NCBI RefSeq assembly: GCF_007421815.1
Contig: NZ_VLNT01000003.1
Coordinates: 62,001-126,000 of the forward strand
DNA length: 64,000 nt
Direction: 5' to 3'
Source of the DNA: Aeromicrobium piscarium
Lineage (GTDB): Bacteria; Actinomycetota; Actinomycetes; Propionibacteriales; Nocardioidaceae
The stretch's first letter is position 1; each line of letters opens with the position of its first letter. The notes beneath the pieces were generated by a model. The model was given only the letters and a program-made list of their open reading frames with translations, was not told where the DNA came from and did no database searches. The position numbers and the translations under genes are program-made. Below are positions 28,782-36,543 of the stretch, piece by piece.

Positions 28782-29665
28782 CCGGCCCGCGACGCAGTGG
28801 TCCCTTCGGCGAAGGAGACTGGGTGCGCCTCACCGACCCCAAGGGTCGCCGCCACAACATCCAACTCGTCCCCGGACGCGAGTTCTCCACCAAGAAGGGG
28901 CAGATCCGTCACGACGACATCCTCGGGCAGCCCGAGGGCATCGTCGTCGAGACGGCGCTCGGACACCCCTACCAGGCCTTCCGGCCGCTGCTGTTCGAGT
29001 ACGTCGTCTCGATGCCCCGGGGCGCGGCGATCATCTACCCCAAGGACGCCGCGCAGATCGTGGCGATGGCCGATATCTTCCCGGGCGCTCGCGTCGTCGA
29101 GGCGGGAGCCGGGTCGGGAAGCCTCACCACCTATCTGCTGCGTGCCGTGGGCGATGACGGCCGGGTCGGCTCGTACGAGCTGCGTGAGGACTTCGCGGAG
29201 ACCGCCCGGCGCAATGTCGAACAGGTCATGGGAGAGGAGCCGGCCAACTGGTCGCTCACCGTTGGTGACGTCCGCGAGACGATGAGCGAGACCGAAGTCG
29301 ACCGGCTGATCCTGGACATGGTCGATCCGTGGAGTTGCGTCGACCTGGCGGTCGATCGGCTCGTGCCCGGCGGGATCGTGTGCGCCTATGTGGCCACCAC
29401 GACTCAGCTGTCCCGGTTCGTCGAGACGCTGCGGGCCGATGGCGGCTTCACCGAGCCGCACGCCTGGGAGACCCTCGTGCGCGACTGGCATCTGGAAGGT
29501 CTCGCCGTCCGCCCTGACCACAAGATGAACGGTCACACCGCCTTCCTGGTGACGGCGCGGCGGATGGCCCCGGGACATCGCTCGATCGGCAAGTCGCGGC
29601 GGCCGGCACCGGGAGCCTACGGCCCGGACTACCTGGGCCCCCGCCCCGCCGACCTCGACGATTGA
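28778..29665 (+). CDS. trmI: tRNA (adenine-58-N1)-methyltransferase
   Basis: A 295-aa SAM-dependent methyltransferase making m1A58 in the tRNA T-loop. The N-terminal beta-barrel region (GDWVRLTDPKGRRHNIQLVPG) and Rossmann motif I VVEAGAGSGSLTTYLLRA are typical of the bacterial TrmI family (Rv2118c type). The GTG at 28778 follows AGGAG and overlaps the protease stop. The long upstream open frame is a shadow of the protease gene. The C-terminal tail is Arg/Pro-rich and probably flexible. A composite hairpin follows 29 nt after the stop. Confidence 0.93.
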   Translation: MTGPRRSGPFGEGDWVRLTDPKGRRHNIQLVPGREFSTKKGQIRHDDILGQPEGIVVETALGHPYQAFRPLLFEYVVSMPRGAAIIYPKDAAQIVAMADIFPGARVVEAGAGSGSLTTYLLRAVGDDGRVGSYELREDFAETARRNVEQVMGEEPANWSLTVGDVRETMSETEVDRLILDMVDPWSCVDLAVDRLVPGGIVCAYVATTTQLSRFVETLRADGGFTEPHAWETLVRDWHLEGLAVRPDHKMNGHTAFLVTARRMAPGHRSIGKSRRPAPGAYGPDYLGPRPADLDD

Positions 29666-29694
29666 CCGACGGGTGGGGCGCGCGGTGCCGCCCA

Positions 29695-29746
29695 GGCGGT
29701 GGGACAGCGTCCATCTCCTCGGGCCGATGGACGCTCCTCCACCGCC
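29695..29746 (+). terminator. Composite hairpin terminator, first of three alike
   Basis: Outer arms GGCGGTGG (29695-29702) and CCACCGCC (29739-29746) enclose an inner 9-bp stem GCGTCCATC/GATGGACGC with a 10-nt loop. There is no T tract. The structure lies between trmI and ARC, which has its own promoter region. The architecture recurs at 39519-39571 and 55890-55942. The rest of the 245-nt gap to ARC shows no gene. Confidence 0.55.
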
Positions 29747-29910
29747 CACCACCGAGAACGGACGCTAACTCACCGCCCTCGTACTGAGCAGAACCGCGAC
29801 GGGTGGGCTGGAGGATCGACGAGCAGTGTGAGGAAGGAGCGGCGCGTCGAAGGGGGCGAAGGCCACCGCGATACGGGTAATGTCGGGTACACCGAACAGG
29901 AGGTGACCCC

Positions 29911-31629
29911 ATGAACACCGAGCAGTTCAATTCCGGCGGGTCCGACGAGGTGGCCTTCTTGCGTGCCGAACTCGAGCAGCTGCGCCGACGACTCGCCTCC
30001 TCCGGGGCGACTGACCGGCGGGTCTCCGAGCTCGAGGCCAAGCTCGCCTCGTCCGACGCGCAGAACCAGCGCCTGAGCTCGACACTGCGCGAGGCACGCG
30101 ATCAGATCATGTCCCTCAAGGAGGAGGTCGACCGGCTGGCTCAGCCGCCGACCGGATTCGGCACCTTCCTGCAGCACAATGACGACGAGACGGTCGATGT
30201 CTTCACCGGCGGCCGCAAACTGCGCGTCAATGTCAGCCCGGCGGTCGACCGCGATGATCTGCGCAAGGGCCAGGAGGTCATCCTCAACGAGGCCATGAAC
30301 GTCGTCGCCGCGCTGGACTTCGAGTCCGTCGGCGAGGTGGTCATGCTCAAGGAGCTCCTCGAGGACGGCGACCGCGCCCTCGTCATCGGCCACGCGGATG
30401 AGGAGCGCGTCGTCCGGCTGGCCGAGAGCCTCGTGGGCACGCGGCTGCGTGCCGGTGACACCCTGCTGGTCGACAACCGGTCCAACTACGTCTTCGAGCG
30501 GATCCCCAAGAGCGAGGTCGAGGAACTCGTCCTCGAGGAGGTCCCCGATATCGACTACACGAGCATCGGCGGCCTCGCCGGCCAGATCGAGAACATCCGC
30601 GACGCCGTCGAGCTGCCGTATCTGTATCCGGAGGTCTTCGTCGAGCACGAGCTCAAGCCGCCGAAGGGTGTCCTGCTCTACGGGCCGCCGGGCTGCGGCA
30701 AGACGATGATCGCCAAGGCCGTGGCGTCGAGCCTGGCCAAGAAGGTCACCGAGAAGACGGGGGAGGAGGGTCGCTCCTACTTCCTCAACATCAAGGGACC
30801 CGAATTGCTCAACAAGTACGTGGGCGAGACCGAGCGGCACATCAGGCTGGTCTTCCAACGCGCCCGTGAGAAGGCCGGCGAGGGCACCCCGGTGATCGTG
30901 TTCTTCGACGAGATGGACTCGCTGTTCCGCACCCGTGGCTCCGGCGTATCGTCCGATGTCGAGAACACGATCGTGCCGCAGCTGCTGAGCGAGATCGACG
31001 GCGTCGAAGGGTTGGAGAACGTGCTGGTCATCGGCGCCTCGAACCGTGAGGACATGATCGACCCGGCGATCCTGCGCCCCGGACGGCTCGACGTCAAGAT
31101 CAAGATCGAACGCCCCGATGCGGAGGCGGCCCGCGATATCTTCAGCAAGTACCTGACCGATCGGCTGCCGCTGCACGCCGATGACGTCGCCGAATGGGGT
31201 GGCGATCGCACGGCCTGCGTCCAGGGCATGATCCAGCGCACGGTCGAGCGCATGTACACCGAGAGCGAGGACAACCAGTTCCTCGAGGTCACCTACGCCG
31301 GCGGCGACAAGGAGATCCTGTACTTCAAGGACTTCAACTCCGGCGCGATGATCCAGAACATCGTCGACCGTGCCAAGAAGATGGCCATCAAGGACCTCCT
31401 CGAACACGATCAGCGGGGCTTGCGGGTGCAGCACCTGATGCAGGCCTGCGTCGACGAGTTCAAGGAGAACGAGGACCTCCCGAACACCACCAATCCCGAC
31501 GACTGGGCCCGTATCTCGGGCAAGAAGGGGGAGCGGATCGTGTTCATCCGCACGCTCATCACCGGCAAGGGCGGCAACGAACCGGGTCGCTCGATCGACA
31601 CGGTCGCCAACACGGGGCAGTACCTCTGA
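29911..31629 (+). CDS. arc: Proteasome-associated AAA ATPase Mpa/ARC
   Basis: A 572-aa hexameric unfoldase that recognises Pup-tagged proteins and threads them into the 20S core. In order: an N-terminal coiled coil (residues about 12-75) that binds Pup, an OB interdomain, and an AAA module with Walker A GPPGCGKT (258-265), Walker [11 protein letters not shown] and an arginine-finger segment. It ends in GQYL, the penultimate-tyrosine tail that docks into and opens the 20S gate. AGGAGG precedes the ATG. It overlaps the GNAT start by 4 nt and is followed by Dop, Pup, PrcB and PrcA. Confidence 0.98.
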   Translation: MNTEQFNSGGSDEVAFLRAELEQLRRRLASSGATDRRVSELEAKLASSDAQNQRLSSTLREARDQIMSLKEEVDRLAQPPTGFGTFLQHNDDETVDVFTGGRKLRVNVSPAVDRDDLRKGQEVILNEAMNVVAALDFESVGEVVMLKELLEDGDRALVIGHADEERVVRLAESLVGTRLRAGDTLLVDNRSNYVFERIPKSEVEELVLEEVPDIDYTSIGGLAGQIENIRDAVELPYLYPEVFVEHELKPPKGVLLYGPPGCGKTMIAKAVASSLAKKVTEKTGEEGRSYFLNIKGPELLNKYVGETERHIRLVFQRAREKAGEGTPVIVFFDEMDSLFRTRGSGVSSDVENTIVPQLLSEIDGVEGLENVLVIGASNREDMIDPAILRPGRLDVKIKIERPDAEAARDIFSKYLTDRLPLHADDVAEWGGDRTACVQGMIQRTVERMYTESEDNQFLEVTYAGGDKEILYFKDFNSGAMIQNIVDRAKKMAIKDLLEHDQRGLRVQHLMQACVDEFKENEDLPNTTNPDDWARISGKKGERIVFIRTLITGKGGNEPGRSIDTVANTGQYL

Positions 31630-32126
31630 GTCTCCTTCTGCGCGTCACGACCTATGACGCGCCCGATGTCGCACTGATGACCGCGGAGGTCCAGGAGGAG
31701 TACCGCCGACGTTACGGGGGCCCGGACGGGGACGCCTCGCCGATCGACCCGGCCCAGTTCTTGCTGCCCCGCGGCATGTTCCTCGCGGGATACGTCGACG
31801 GTGCGGTCGCGGCGATGGGCGGCTGGCGTCGCGGTGGCCCGGCGGGGCCGAGCGATGCCGAGATCAAGCGCATGTACGTGCGTCCCGCCCTACGGGGCCG
31901 CGGATACTCCCGCGTCGTTCTCACGGAGCTGGAACGGACTGCGGCGGCCGCGGGGATCACGCGACTCGTGCTGGAGACCGGCCTCGAACAGCCCGAGGCG
32001 ATCGCGCTCTACCGCTCGTGCGGCTATCAGTCGGTCGAGCCGTTCGGGTTCTATGCGGGCTACGACGACAGCGTGCACCTCGCCAAGCGTCTCGAATCGG
32101 CACAGTCGGCATCCGTCACGCCCTGA
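31626..32126 (+). CDS. GNAT-family acetyltransferase, apparent CTG start
   Basis: A 166-aa Gcn5-related N-acetyltransferase with [20 protein letters not shown] (acetyl-CoA pyrophosphate-binding RGxGxx motif) and a C-terminal ALYRSCGYQ. The first strand, [13 protein letters not shown], has no ATG, GTG or TTG before it; the nearest ATG (31677) would delete that strand. A CTG at 31626 forms a CTGA overlap with the ARC stop, exactly where a coupled start is expected, so I annotate it as a CUG start; CTG at 31638 is also possible. It is probably a protein or small-molecule acetylase; substrate unknown. Confidence 0.72.
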   Translation: MSLLLRVTTYDAPDVALMTAEVQEEYRRRYGGPDGDASPIDPAQFLLPRGMFLAGYVDGAVAAMGGWRRGGPAGPSDAEIKRMYVRPALRGRGYSRVVLTELERTAAAAGITRLVLETGLEQPEAIALYRSCGYQSVEPFGFYAGYDDSVHLAKRLESAQSASVTP

Positions 32127-32127
32127 G

Positions 32128-32146
32128 AGCCTGCTTGCGGAGCCTC
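32128..32146. repeat. 19-nt repeat after GNAT stop
   Basis: AGCCTGCTTGCGGAGCCTC starts 1 nt after the GNAT stop. An 18/19 match lies at 45093-45111, directly after the tatC stop. Confidence 0.5.
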
Positions 32147-32180
32147 TAAGAGGTCGCGCCGGTTAGTGAGCTTGTTTCTC

Positions 32181-32336
32181 GGTGGTCGAGTGCGACCGAG
32201 GGACGAGGGAGCGTATCGAGACCACATCCCGGGGTGATTTCGCTCCGTGACGGCTACGCCTCTGTTGTCACGGCTCCAGCGCCGCTCGTTCCACCCCGCA
32301 AGCGGAAGGTGCCCCCAGCGGCTACTCAATCATCGA
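32181..32336. repeat. Interspersed palindromic repeat, family A, copy 1
   Basis: This intergenic element begins GGTGGTCGAG and carries GCGTATCGAGACCAC, a TTTCGCTCCGTGACGGCTACG module and a GGCTACTCAA end. The same modules occur at 47881-48165 and 59910-60078, some in inverted order. Sequences of this kind (self-complementary, with ATCGAGACCAC and CGAGTAGC ends) are the REP-like elements typical of several high-GC actinobacteria. With flanks it fills the GNAT-Dop gap; no gene is seen here. Confidence 0.65.
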
Positions 32337-32362
32337 GATGCCCTGACTACTGCAGCAACCTC

Positions 32363-32368
32363 TAAGCT
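32363..32368 (+). promoter_or_regulatory. Leaderless -10 box of dop
   Basis: TAAGCT is followed by 6 nt and the GTG start, with no Shine-Dalgarno. It gives Dop a promoter separate from ARC-GNAT. Confidence 0.6.
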
Positions 32369-32374
32369 GGCGAT

Positions 32375-33892
32375 GTGACCGTCCGACGTATCCAGGGCAG
32401 CGAGGTCGAGTACGGCATCGCTGTGCAAGGCCAGCCCCAGGCCAACCCGATGATCGCGGCGACCCACGTCGTGAACGCCTACGCGGCGGCGCACGGCCTG
32501 ACCCGTCGCGCGCAGTGGGACTACGAGGAGGAGAGCCCACTGCGCGACGCCCGCGGCTTCGATCTCTCCCGGGAGGCCGCGGACCCCTCGCAGCTGACCG
32601 ACGAGGATCTCGGTCTAGCCAATATCATCCTCACCAACGGTGCCCGGCTCTACGTGGACCACGCCCATCCGGAGTACTCGAGTCCCGAGGTCACCACACC
32701 CCTCGATGTCGTGCGGTGGGAGCGCGCCGGCGAACACGTCATGCGCCGCGGCGCTGAGCTGGCGGCGCAGATCTCCGGTGTCGCGCCGATCGTGCTGTAC
32801 AAGAACAATATCGACAACAAGGGTGCCTCCTACGGCTCGCACGAGAACTACCTCATGCGCCGCGATGTCCCATTCGTCCAGATCATCCGGCATCTCACGC
32901 CGTTCTTCGCCTCCCGGGCGATCATCTGCGGCTCCGGCAGGGTCGGCCAGCAGCAGGACGGCTCGGTGCACGCCTTCCAGCTCAGCCAGCGAGCCGACTA
33001 CCTCGAGGAGCAGGTCGGGCTGGAGACCACCTTGAAGCGCCCGATCATCAACACGCGCGACGAGCCCCACGCCGACCCCAAGAAGTACCGCCGGCTGCAC
33101 GTGATCGTGGGCGACGCCAATCTGGCCGATGTCTCGATCTTCCTCAAACACGGCACCACCTCGCTCGTGCTGGCGATGATCGAGGACGAGTTCCTGATCG
33201 ACGAGGAGGTCGAGCTGGCCGATCCGGTCGCCGCGGTACACGCCATCTCACATGATCCGACGCTGCGCGCCACCGTCGAGCTCGCCGACGGTCGCCGGCT
33301 GACGGCCCTGGACCTGCAGTGGTTCTACCTGGAGAAGGCTCGTGCCTATGTCGACAAACTGGGCGATGACGATCCCGAGCCCGAGCAGACCATCGCCGTG
33401 CTGGATCGCTGGGAGAGCGTCCTGACGCGGCTCGGACGAGACCCCTTCGAGTGCTCGCGCGAGATCGACTGGGTCGCCAAGCTCTCGTTGCTCGAGCAGT
33501 ACCGCGAACGTGACGGCCTGGACTGGGATCACGCCAAGTTGCACCTCGTGGACCTGCAGTACCACGACATCCGCCTCGACAAGGGGCTGTTCTACCGTCT
33601 CGACCGCGCCGGACGCATCGATCGCCTCGTGGACGATGCGACGATCGAGGCGGCGGTGACGGCTCCGCCTCGCGACACGCGCGCCTACTTCCGTGGGCGT
33701 TGCCTCGAGAGATTCAGCTCGTCGGTGGCGGCGGCATCATGGGATTCGGTGATCTTCGACCTGCCCGGTCACGACTCGCTGCAACGCGTCCCGATGATGG
33801 AGCCGCTACGGGGAACAGCCGAGCACGTCGAGGCGTTGTTCGAACAGAGCCGGGATGCCGGCGAGCTGTTCAGCGCCATCACCGGAGGGTGA
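32375..33892 (+). CDS. dop: Depupylase/deamidase Dop
   Basis: A 505-aa carboxylate-amine-ligase-fold enzyme that hydrolyses the isopeptide bond between Pup and target lysines, and deamidates Pup-Gln to Pup-Glu in species that need it. The N-terminal SEVEYGIAV (nucleotide/Mg-binding Glu) and ARLYVDHAHPEYSSPE (catalytic Asp) match the family. [10 protein letters not shown] is shared with PafA, its paralogue at 39654-41015. The GTG at 32375 fits a leaderless message. The encoded Pup already ends in Glu, so depupylation is probably Dop's main role here. Confidence 0.96.
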   Translation: MTVRRIQGSEVEYGIAVQGQPQANPMIAATHVVNAYAAAHGLTRRAQWDYEEESPLRDARGFDLSREAADPSQLTDEDLGLANIILTNGARLYVDHAHPEYSSPEVTTPLDVVRWERAGEHVMRRGAELAAQISGVAPIVLYKNNIDNKGASYGSHENYLMRRDVPFVQIIRHLTPFFASRAIICGSGRVGQQQDGSVHAFQLSQRADYLEEQVGLETTLKRPIINTRDEPHADPKKYRRLHVIVGDANLADVSIFLKHGTTSLVLAMIEDEFLIDEEVELADPVAAVHAISHDPTLRATVELADGRRLTALDLQWFYLEKARAYVDKLGDDDPEPEQTIAVLDRWESVLTRLGRDPFECSREIDWVAKLSLLEQYRERDGLDWDHAKLHLVDLQYHDIRLDKGLFYRLDRAGRIDRLVDDATIEAAVTAPPRDTRAYFRGRCLERFSSSVAAASWDSVIFDLPGHDSLQRVPMMEPLRGTAEHVEALFEQSRDAGELFSAITGG

Positions 33893-33939
33893 CGGCTCGG
33901 GCCGCTGCGAGGACGCTGCGGTCTCGGGGGAGATTGGAC

Positions 33940-33945
33940 TAAGGT
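33940..33945 (+). promoter_or_regulatory. Leaderless -10 box of pup-prcB-prcA
   Basis: TAAGGT, 6 nt, then the pup ATG at 33952, without a Shine-Dalgarno. It would start the pup-prcB-prcA operon independently of dop. Confidence 0.65.
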
Positions 33946-33951
33946 GACGAT

Positions 33952-34146
33952 ATGGCCGAGCACCAGCACAAGAGCACGCGTAAGAGCGCCGAGGAGACCG
34001 ACGAGGTCACCGAGTCGACCGTGAATGCCGAGCGCAAGGAGAAGCTCGACGACGATGTCGATTCCATCCTCGATGAGATCGACGACGTGCTGGAGGAGAA
34101 CGCCGAGGAGTTCGTGCGCAGCTTCGTCCAGAAGGGTGGCGAATGA
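33952..34146 (+). CDS. pup: Prokaryotic ubiquitin-like protein Pup
   Basis: A 64-aa intrinsically disordered modifier attached by PafA to substrate lysines for proteasomal degradation. The acidic helix-forming stretch ([22 protein letters not shown]) binds the ARC coiled coil. The last residues are GGE, encoded by GGT GGC GAA TGA, so the protein is made in its ligation-ready Glu form, unlike mycobacterial Pup (GGQ). It overlaps prcB by 4 nt (ATGA), ensuring coupled synthesis of tag and protease. Confidence 0.97.
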   Translation: MAEHQHKSTRKSAEETDEVTESTVNAERKEKLDDDVDSILDEIDDVLEENAEEFVRSFVQKGGE

Positions 34147-34991
34147 GCGAGCGCAGCGGCCGATTGGACGGTGCCTTCGGCGCGGTCGGTAGTTCCTCGT
34201 TCACGGAGTTCCTGACGAGCCACTCGCCGCAGCTCCTGCCCGGAGCTCAGGGAGTGTCGGCGGGTCAGCTCGAGGCCGCCCACGGCACCACCATCGTCGC
34301 GGCGACCTTCGAGGGAGGCGTCGTCATGGGCGGCGACCGGCGCGCGACCATGGGCAATGTGATCGCTCAGCGTGATATCCAGAAGGTCTTCGCCACCGAC
34401 GAGTACTCGTGCGTCGGCATCGCCGGTACCGCCGGGATAGCCGTGGAGATGACCCGTCTCTTCCAAGTGGAGCTCGAACACTACGAGAAGATCGAGGGGA
34501 CGACCCTCTCGACTGACGGCAAGGCGAACCGTCTCGCGGCGCTCATCCGCGGCAATCTGGGCATGGCGATGCAGGGACTAGCCGTCGTGCCACTGTTCGC
34601 CGCCTTCGATCTGGAGCGCGAGGGCGGCCGGATCTTCGCCTTCGACGTGACGGGTAACAAGAACGAGGAGCGCACCTTCCACTCGGTGGGCTCGGGCTCG
34701 ACCTTCGCGCGCGGATCGCTGAAGAAGCTGTACCGGCCGGGCATGTCCGAGTCCGAGGCCGTCACGGCGGTCATCCAAGCTCTGTACGACGCCGCCGATG
34801 ACGACACCGCCACCGGCGGTCCCGACCTGACGCGCCGGATCTTCCCGCTGATCTCGGTGATCACCGCCGACGGCTACCGTGCCTGGGACGAGGCGGCCAC
34901 CGCACGGATCGCCGACGAGGTGATCGGCGGGCGGATGCACCGTCCCGACGGCCCCGCCGCTCCGTTGACCGAGGGAGGGGAGTCGCGATGA
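34143..34991 (+). CDS. prcB: 20S proteasome beta subunit
   Basis: A 282-aa N-terminal-nucleophile hydrolase, the catalytic subunit of the 20S core. A 48-residue propeptide precedes the processing site HG|TT; Thr49 becomes the catalytic N-terminal threonine of [21 protein letters not shown] is the conserved Asp/Arg region and GSGS is near the C-terminal half. The start overlaps the pup stop and the end overlaps prcA (ATGA on both sides). Confidence 0.97.
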   Translation: MSERSGRLDGAFGAVGSSSFTEFLTSHSPQLLPGAQGVSAGQLEAAHGTTIVAATFEGGVVMGGDRRATMGNVIAQRDIQKVFATDEYSCVGIAGTAGIAVEMTRLFQVELEHYEKIEGTTLSTDGKANRLAALIRGNLGMAMQGLAVVPLFAAFDLEREGGRIFAFDVTGNKNEERTFHSVGSGSTFARGSLKKLYRPGMSESEAVTAVIQALYDAADDDTATGGPDLTRRIFPLISVITADGYRAWDEAATARIADEVIGGRMHRPDGPAAPLTEGGESR

Positions 34992-35680
34992 CAGCGCCGT
35001 TCTATGTCTCGCCCGAGCAACTGATGAAGGATCGGGCGGATTTCGCCCGCAAGGGGATCGCCCGCGGGCGATCCGTGGTGGTCATCCGCTATGTCGACGG
35101 CATCGTGCTCGTCGCGGAGAACCCGTCGCGTGCGCTGCACAAGGTCAGCGAGATCTACGACCGCATCGGCTTCGCCGCGGTCGGGCGCTACAACGAGTTC
35201 GAGAACCTGCGCATCGCCGGCGTCCGCCTGGCCGATATCCGCGGTTACTCCTACGATCGCCGCGATGTCACCGGCCGCAGCCTCGCGAATGCCTATGCCC
35301 AGACACTCGGCACGATCTTCTCCTCCGGGGCGGAGAAGCCCTATGAGGTCGAGATCTTCGTCGCCGAGGTGGGCGACGACGCCACCGAGGACCAGATCTA
35401 CCGACTCACCTATGACGGCTCTGTGGCCGATGTCCAGGGATTCGGCGTCATGGGCGGCCAGAGTGAGAATGTCGAGGCCTATCTGCGGGAGAACTACGCC
35501 GCCGACCAGGACCTCACGACGACCCTGCGGCTGGCGGCGACCGCCCTCGGCCAGGACGGCAACGGCGGACGGCAGATCCCGGCACAGGATCTCGAGGTCG
35601 CGGTCCTGGACCGTACCCGCACCCAGCCGCGAAAGTTCAAGCGACTCGCCGACCGCCAGGTGGCCGAAGCACTGACCTGA
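34988..35680 (+). CDS. prcA: 20S proteasome alpha subunit
   Basis: A 230-aa non-catalytic subunit of the outer rings that gate entry. The N-terminal [27 protein letters not shown] segment is the gate plus the alpha-specific helix, followed by [16 protein letters not shown]. It lacks a propeptide. It is coupled to prcB by ATGA. In many actinobacteria pafA follows at once; here nearly 4 kb of repeats, a GIY-YIG gene and a GH67-like gene intervene. Confidence 0.96.
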   Translation: MTAPFYVSPEQLMKDRADFARKGIARGRSVVVIRYVDGIVLVAENPSRALHKVSEIYDRIGFAAVGRYNEFENLRIAGVRLADIRGYSYDRRDVTGRSLANAYAQTLGTIFSSGAEKPYEVEIFVAEVGDDATEDQIYRLTYDGSVADVQGFGVMGGQSENVEAYLRENYAADQDLTTTLRLAATALGQDGNGGRQIPAQDLEVAVLDRTRTQPRKFKRLADRQVAEALT

Positions 35681-35693
35681 TCGCCCACGCTCG

Positions 35694-35779
35694 CCGAGGC
35701 GTGGTGAGGTCGCATGCTTGCGTTACCCGCCTCGGGCTCCGCCCTCCATCAGTCGGTCGCTGAGCGGCCTCCTTGGCGG
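35694..35779. repeat. Family B repeat, short copy
   Basis: An 86-nt copy of the distal part of the 171-nt repeat below: CCGAGGCGTGGTGAGGTCGC ... CCTCCTTGGCGG, with an internal deletion of about 35 nt. It starts 14 nt after the prcA stop and lies 13 nt before the full copy. Confidence 0.7.
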
Positions 35780-35792
35780 GCGGGTGTCTCGT

Positions 35793-35963
35793 TCGCCAGT
35801 GAAGGCGCTCTGCGCCTGAGCGTGAGGGGTCCGAGGAACGAGGACCCCGAGGCGTGGTGAGCTCGCGGGCTTGCGTTACCCGCCTCGGGCTCCGCCTTCC
35901 GTCGCGGCTACGGCCCTTCAGCGATGGCTCCATTAGTCGGTCGCTGAGCGACCTCCTTGGCGG
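35793..35963. repeat. Family B repeat, full copy, left of GIY-YIG gene
   Basis: A 171-nt structured repeat with several self-complementary pairs: GGCGC/GCGCC, GGGGTCC/GGACCCC and CCGAGGCG/CGCCTCGG. It ends at the base next to the stop codon of the GIY-YIG gene. Copy at 36320-36490 is the same length, in the same orientation, and differs at about nine positions (about 95% identical by eye). Confidence 0.8.
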
Positions 35964-36254
35964 CTACTGCTCAATTTGCCACAGCGTGCTGTCGTCCTCG
36001 ACGCGGGTGCCCGGACCAGAACGGACGAGTTGACGCTTCTTTCCGTGGGTCCAGCCGTGGATGCGCTTCTCGCGGGCGTAGGCGTCGGTGATGCGCTCGT
36101 ACTCCTCGTAATAGACGAGTCGTACCGGTTGGCGGCGCCGCGTATAGGCGGCACCCTCACCGGATTGGTGCTGTCTTAGGCGCGCGCGGACATCCCAAGT
36201 GGAGCCGGTATAGAAGGTGCCGTCCGCGCAGGTGAGAACGTAGGTGAAAGGCAT
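35964..36254 (-). CDS. Single-domain GIY-YIG nuclease (UPF0213/YhbQ-like)
   Basis: A 96-aa stand-alone GIY-YIG domain: YVLTCADGTFYTGST at the N-terminus (the paired tyrosine strands), VRARLRQHQSG with the catalytic Arg, and AYAREKRIHGW with the metal-binding Glu. Members of this small family have structure-specific or single-strand DNA endonuclease activity where tested, but most are uncharacterised. It is encoded on the minus strand, opposite its neighbours, with its stop codon abutting repeat 35793-35963 and a second full repeat 65 nt upstream of its start. This looks like an inserted repeat-nuclease-repeat cassette between prcA and pafA. Confidence 0.87.
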   Translation of the reverse strand: MPFTYVLTCADGTFYTGSTWDVRARLRQHQSGEGAAYTRRRQPVRLVYYEEYERITDAYAREKRIHGWTHGKKRQLVRSGPGTRVEDDSTLWQIEQ

Positions 36255-36319
36255 TTCCCCATCGTCGCGGATTCAGGTGACACGCCGCGGGGTCTTTCCA
36301 CAGGCGGACGATTCCCCGC

Positions 36320-36490
36320 TCGCCAGCGAAGGCGCTTAGCGCCTGAGCGTGAGGGGTCCGAGGGACGAGGACCCCGAGGCGTGGTGAGGTCGCGGGCTTG
36401 CGTTACCCGCCTCGGGCTCCGCCTTCCGTCGCGGCCGCGCCCCTTCTGCGATGGCTCCATTAGTCGGTCGCTGAGCGACCTCCTTGGCGG
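36320..36490. repeat. Family B repeat, full copy, right of GIY-YIG gene
   Basis: The second 171-nt copy, a direct repeat of 35793-35963 with the same ends (TCGCCAG ... CCTTGGCGG). It shares the module TTCCGTCGCGGC...GCGATGGCTCC with the family A array at 48129-48165. It ends about 40 nt before the promoter of the GH67-like gene. Confidence 0.8.
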
Positions 36491-36531
36491 ACCAGGCTTG
36501 GTGAGTGGCGGGCGGGGTGCCGGCTGGTCAC

Positions 36532-36537
36532 TATGAT
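36532..36537 (+). promoter_or_regulatory. Leaderless -10 box of GH67-like gene
   Basis: TATGAT, 6 nt, then GTG at 36544; no Shine-Dalgarno. Confidence 0.55.
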
Positions 36538-36543
36538 GCCCAT

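Noticed and set aside
35964..36254. Homing endonuclease or intron origin for the GIY-YIG gene
   Set aside because: It is a single small domain without DNA-binding modules, and no intron or intein host gene is interrupted; UPF0213-type identity fits better.
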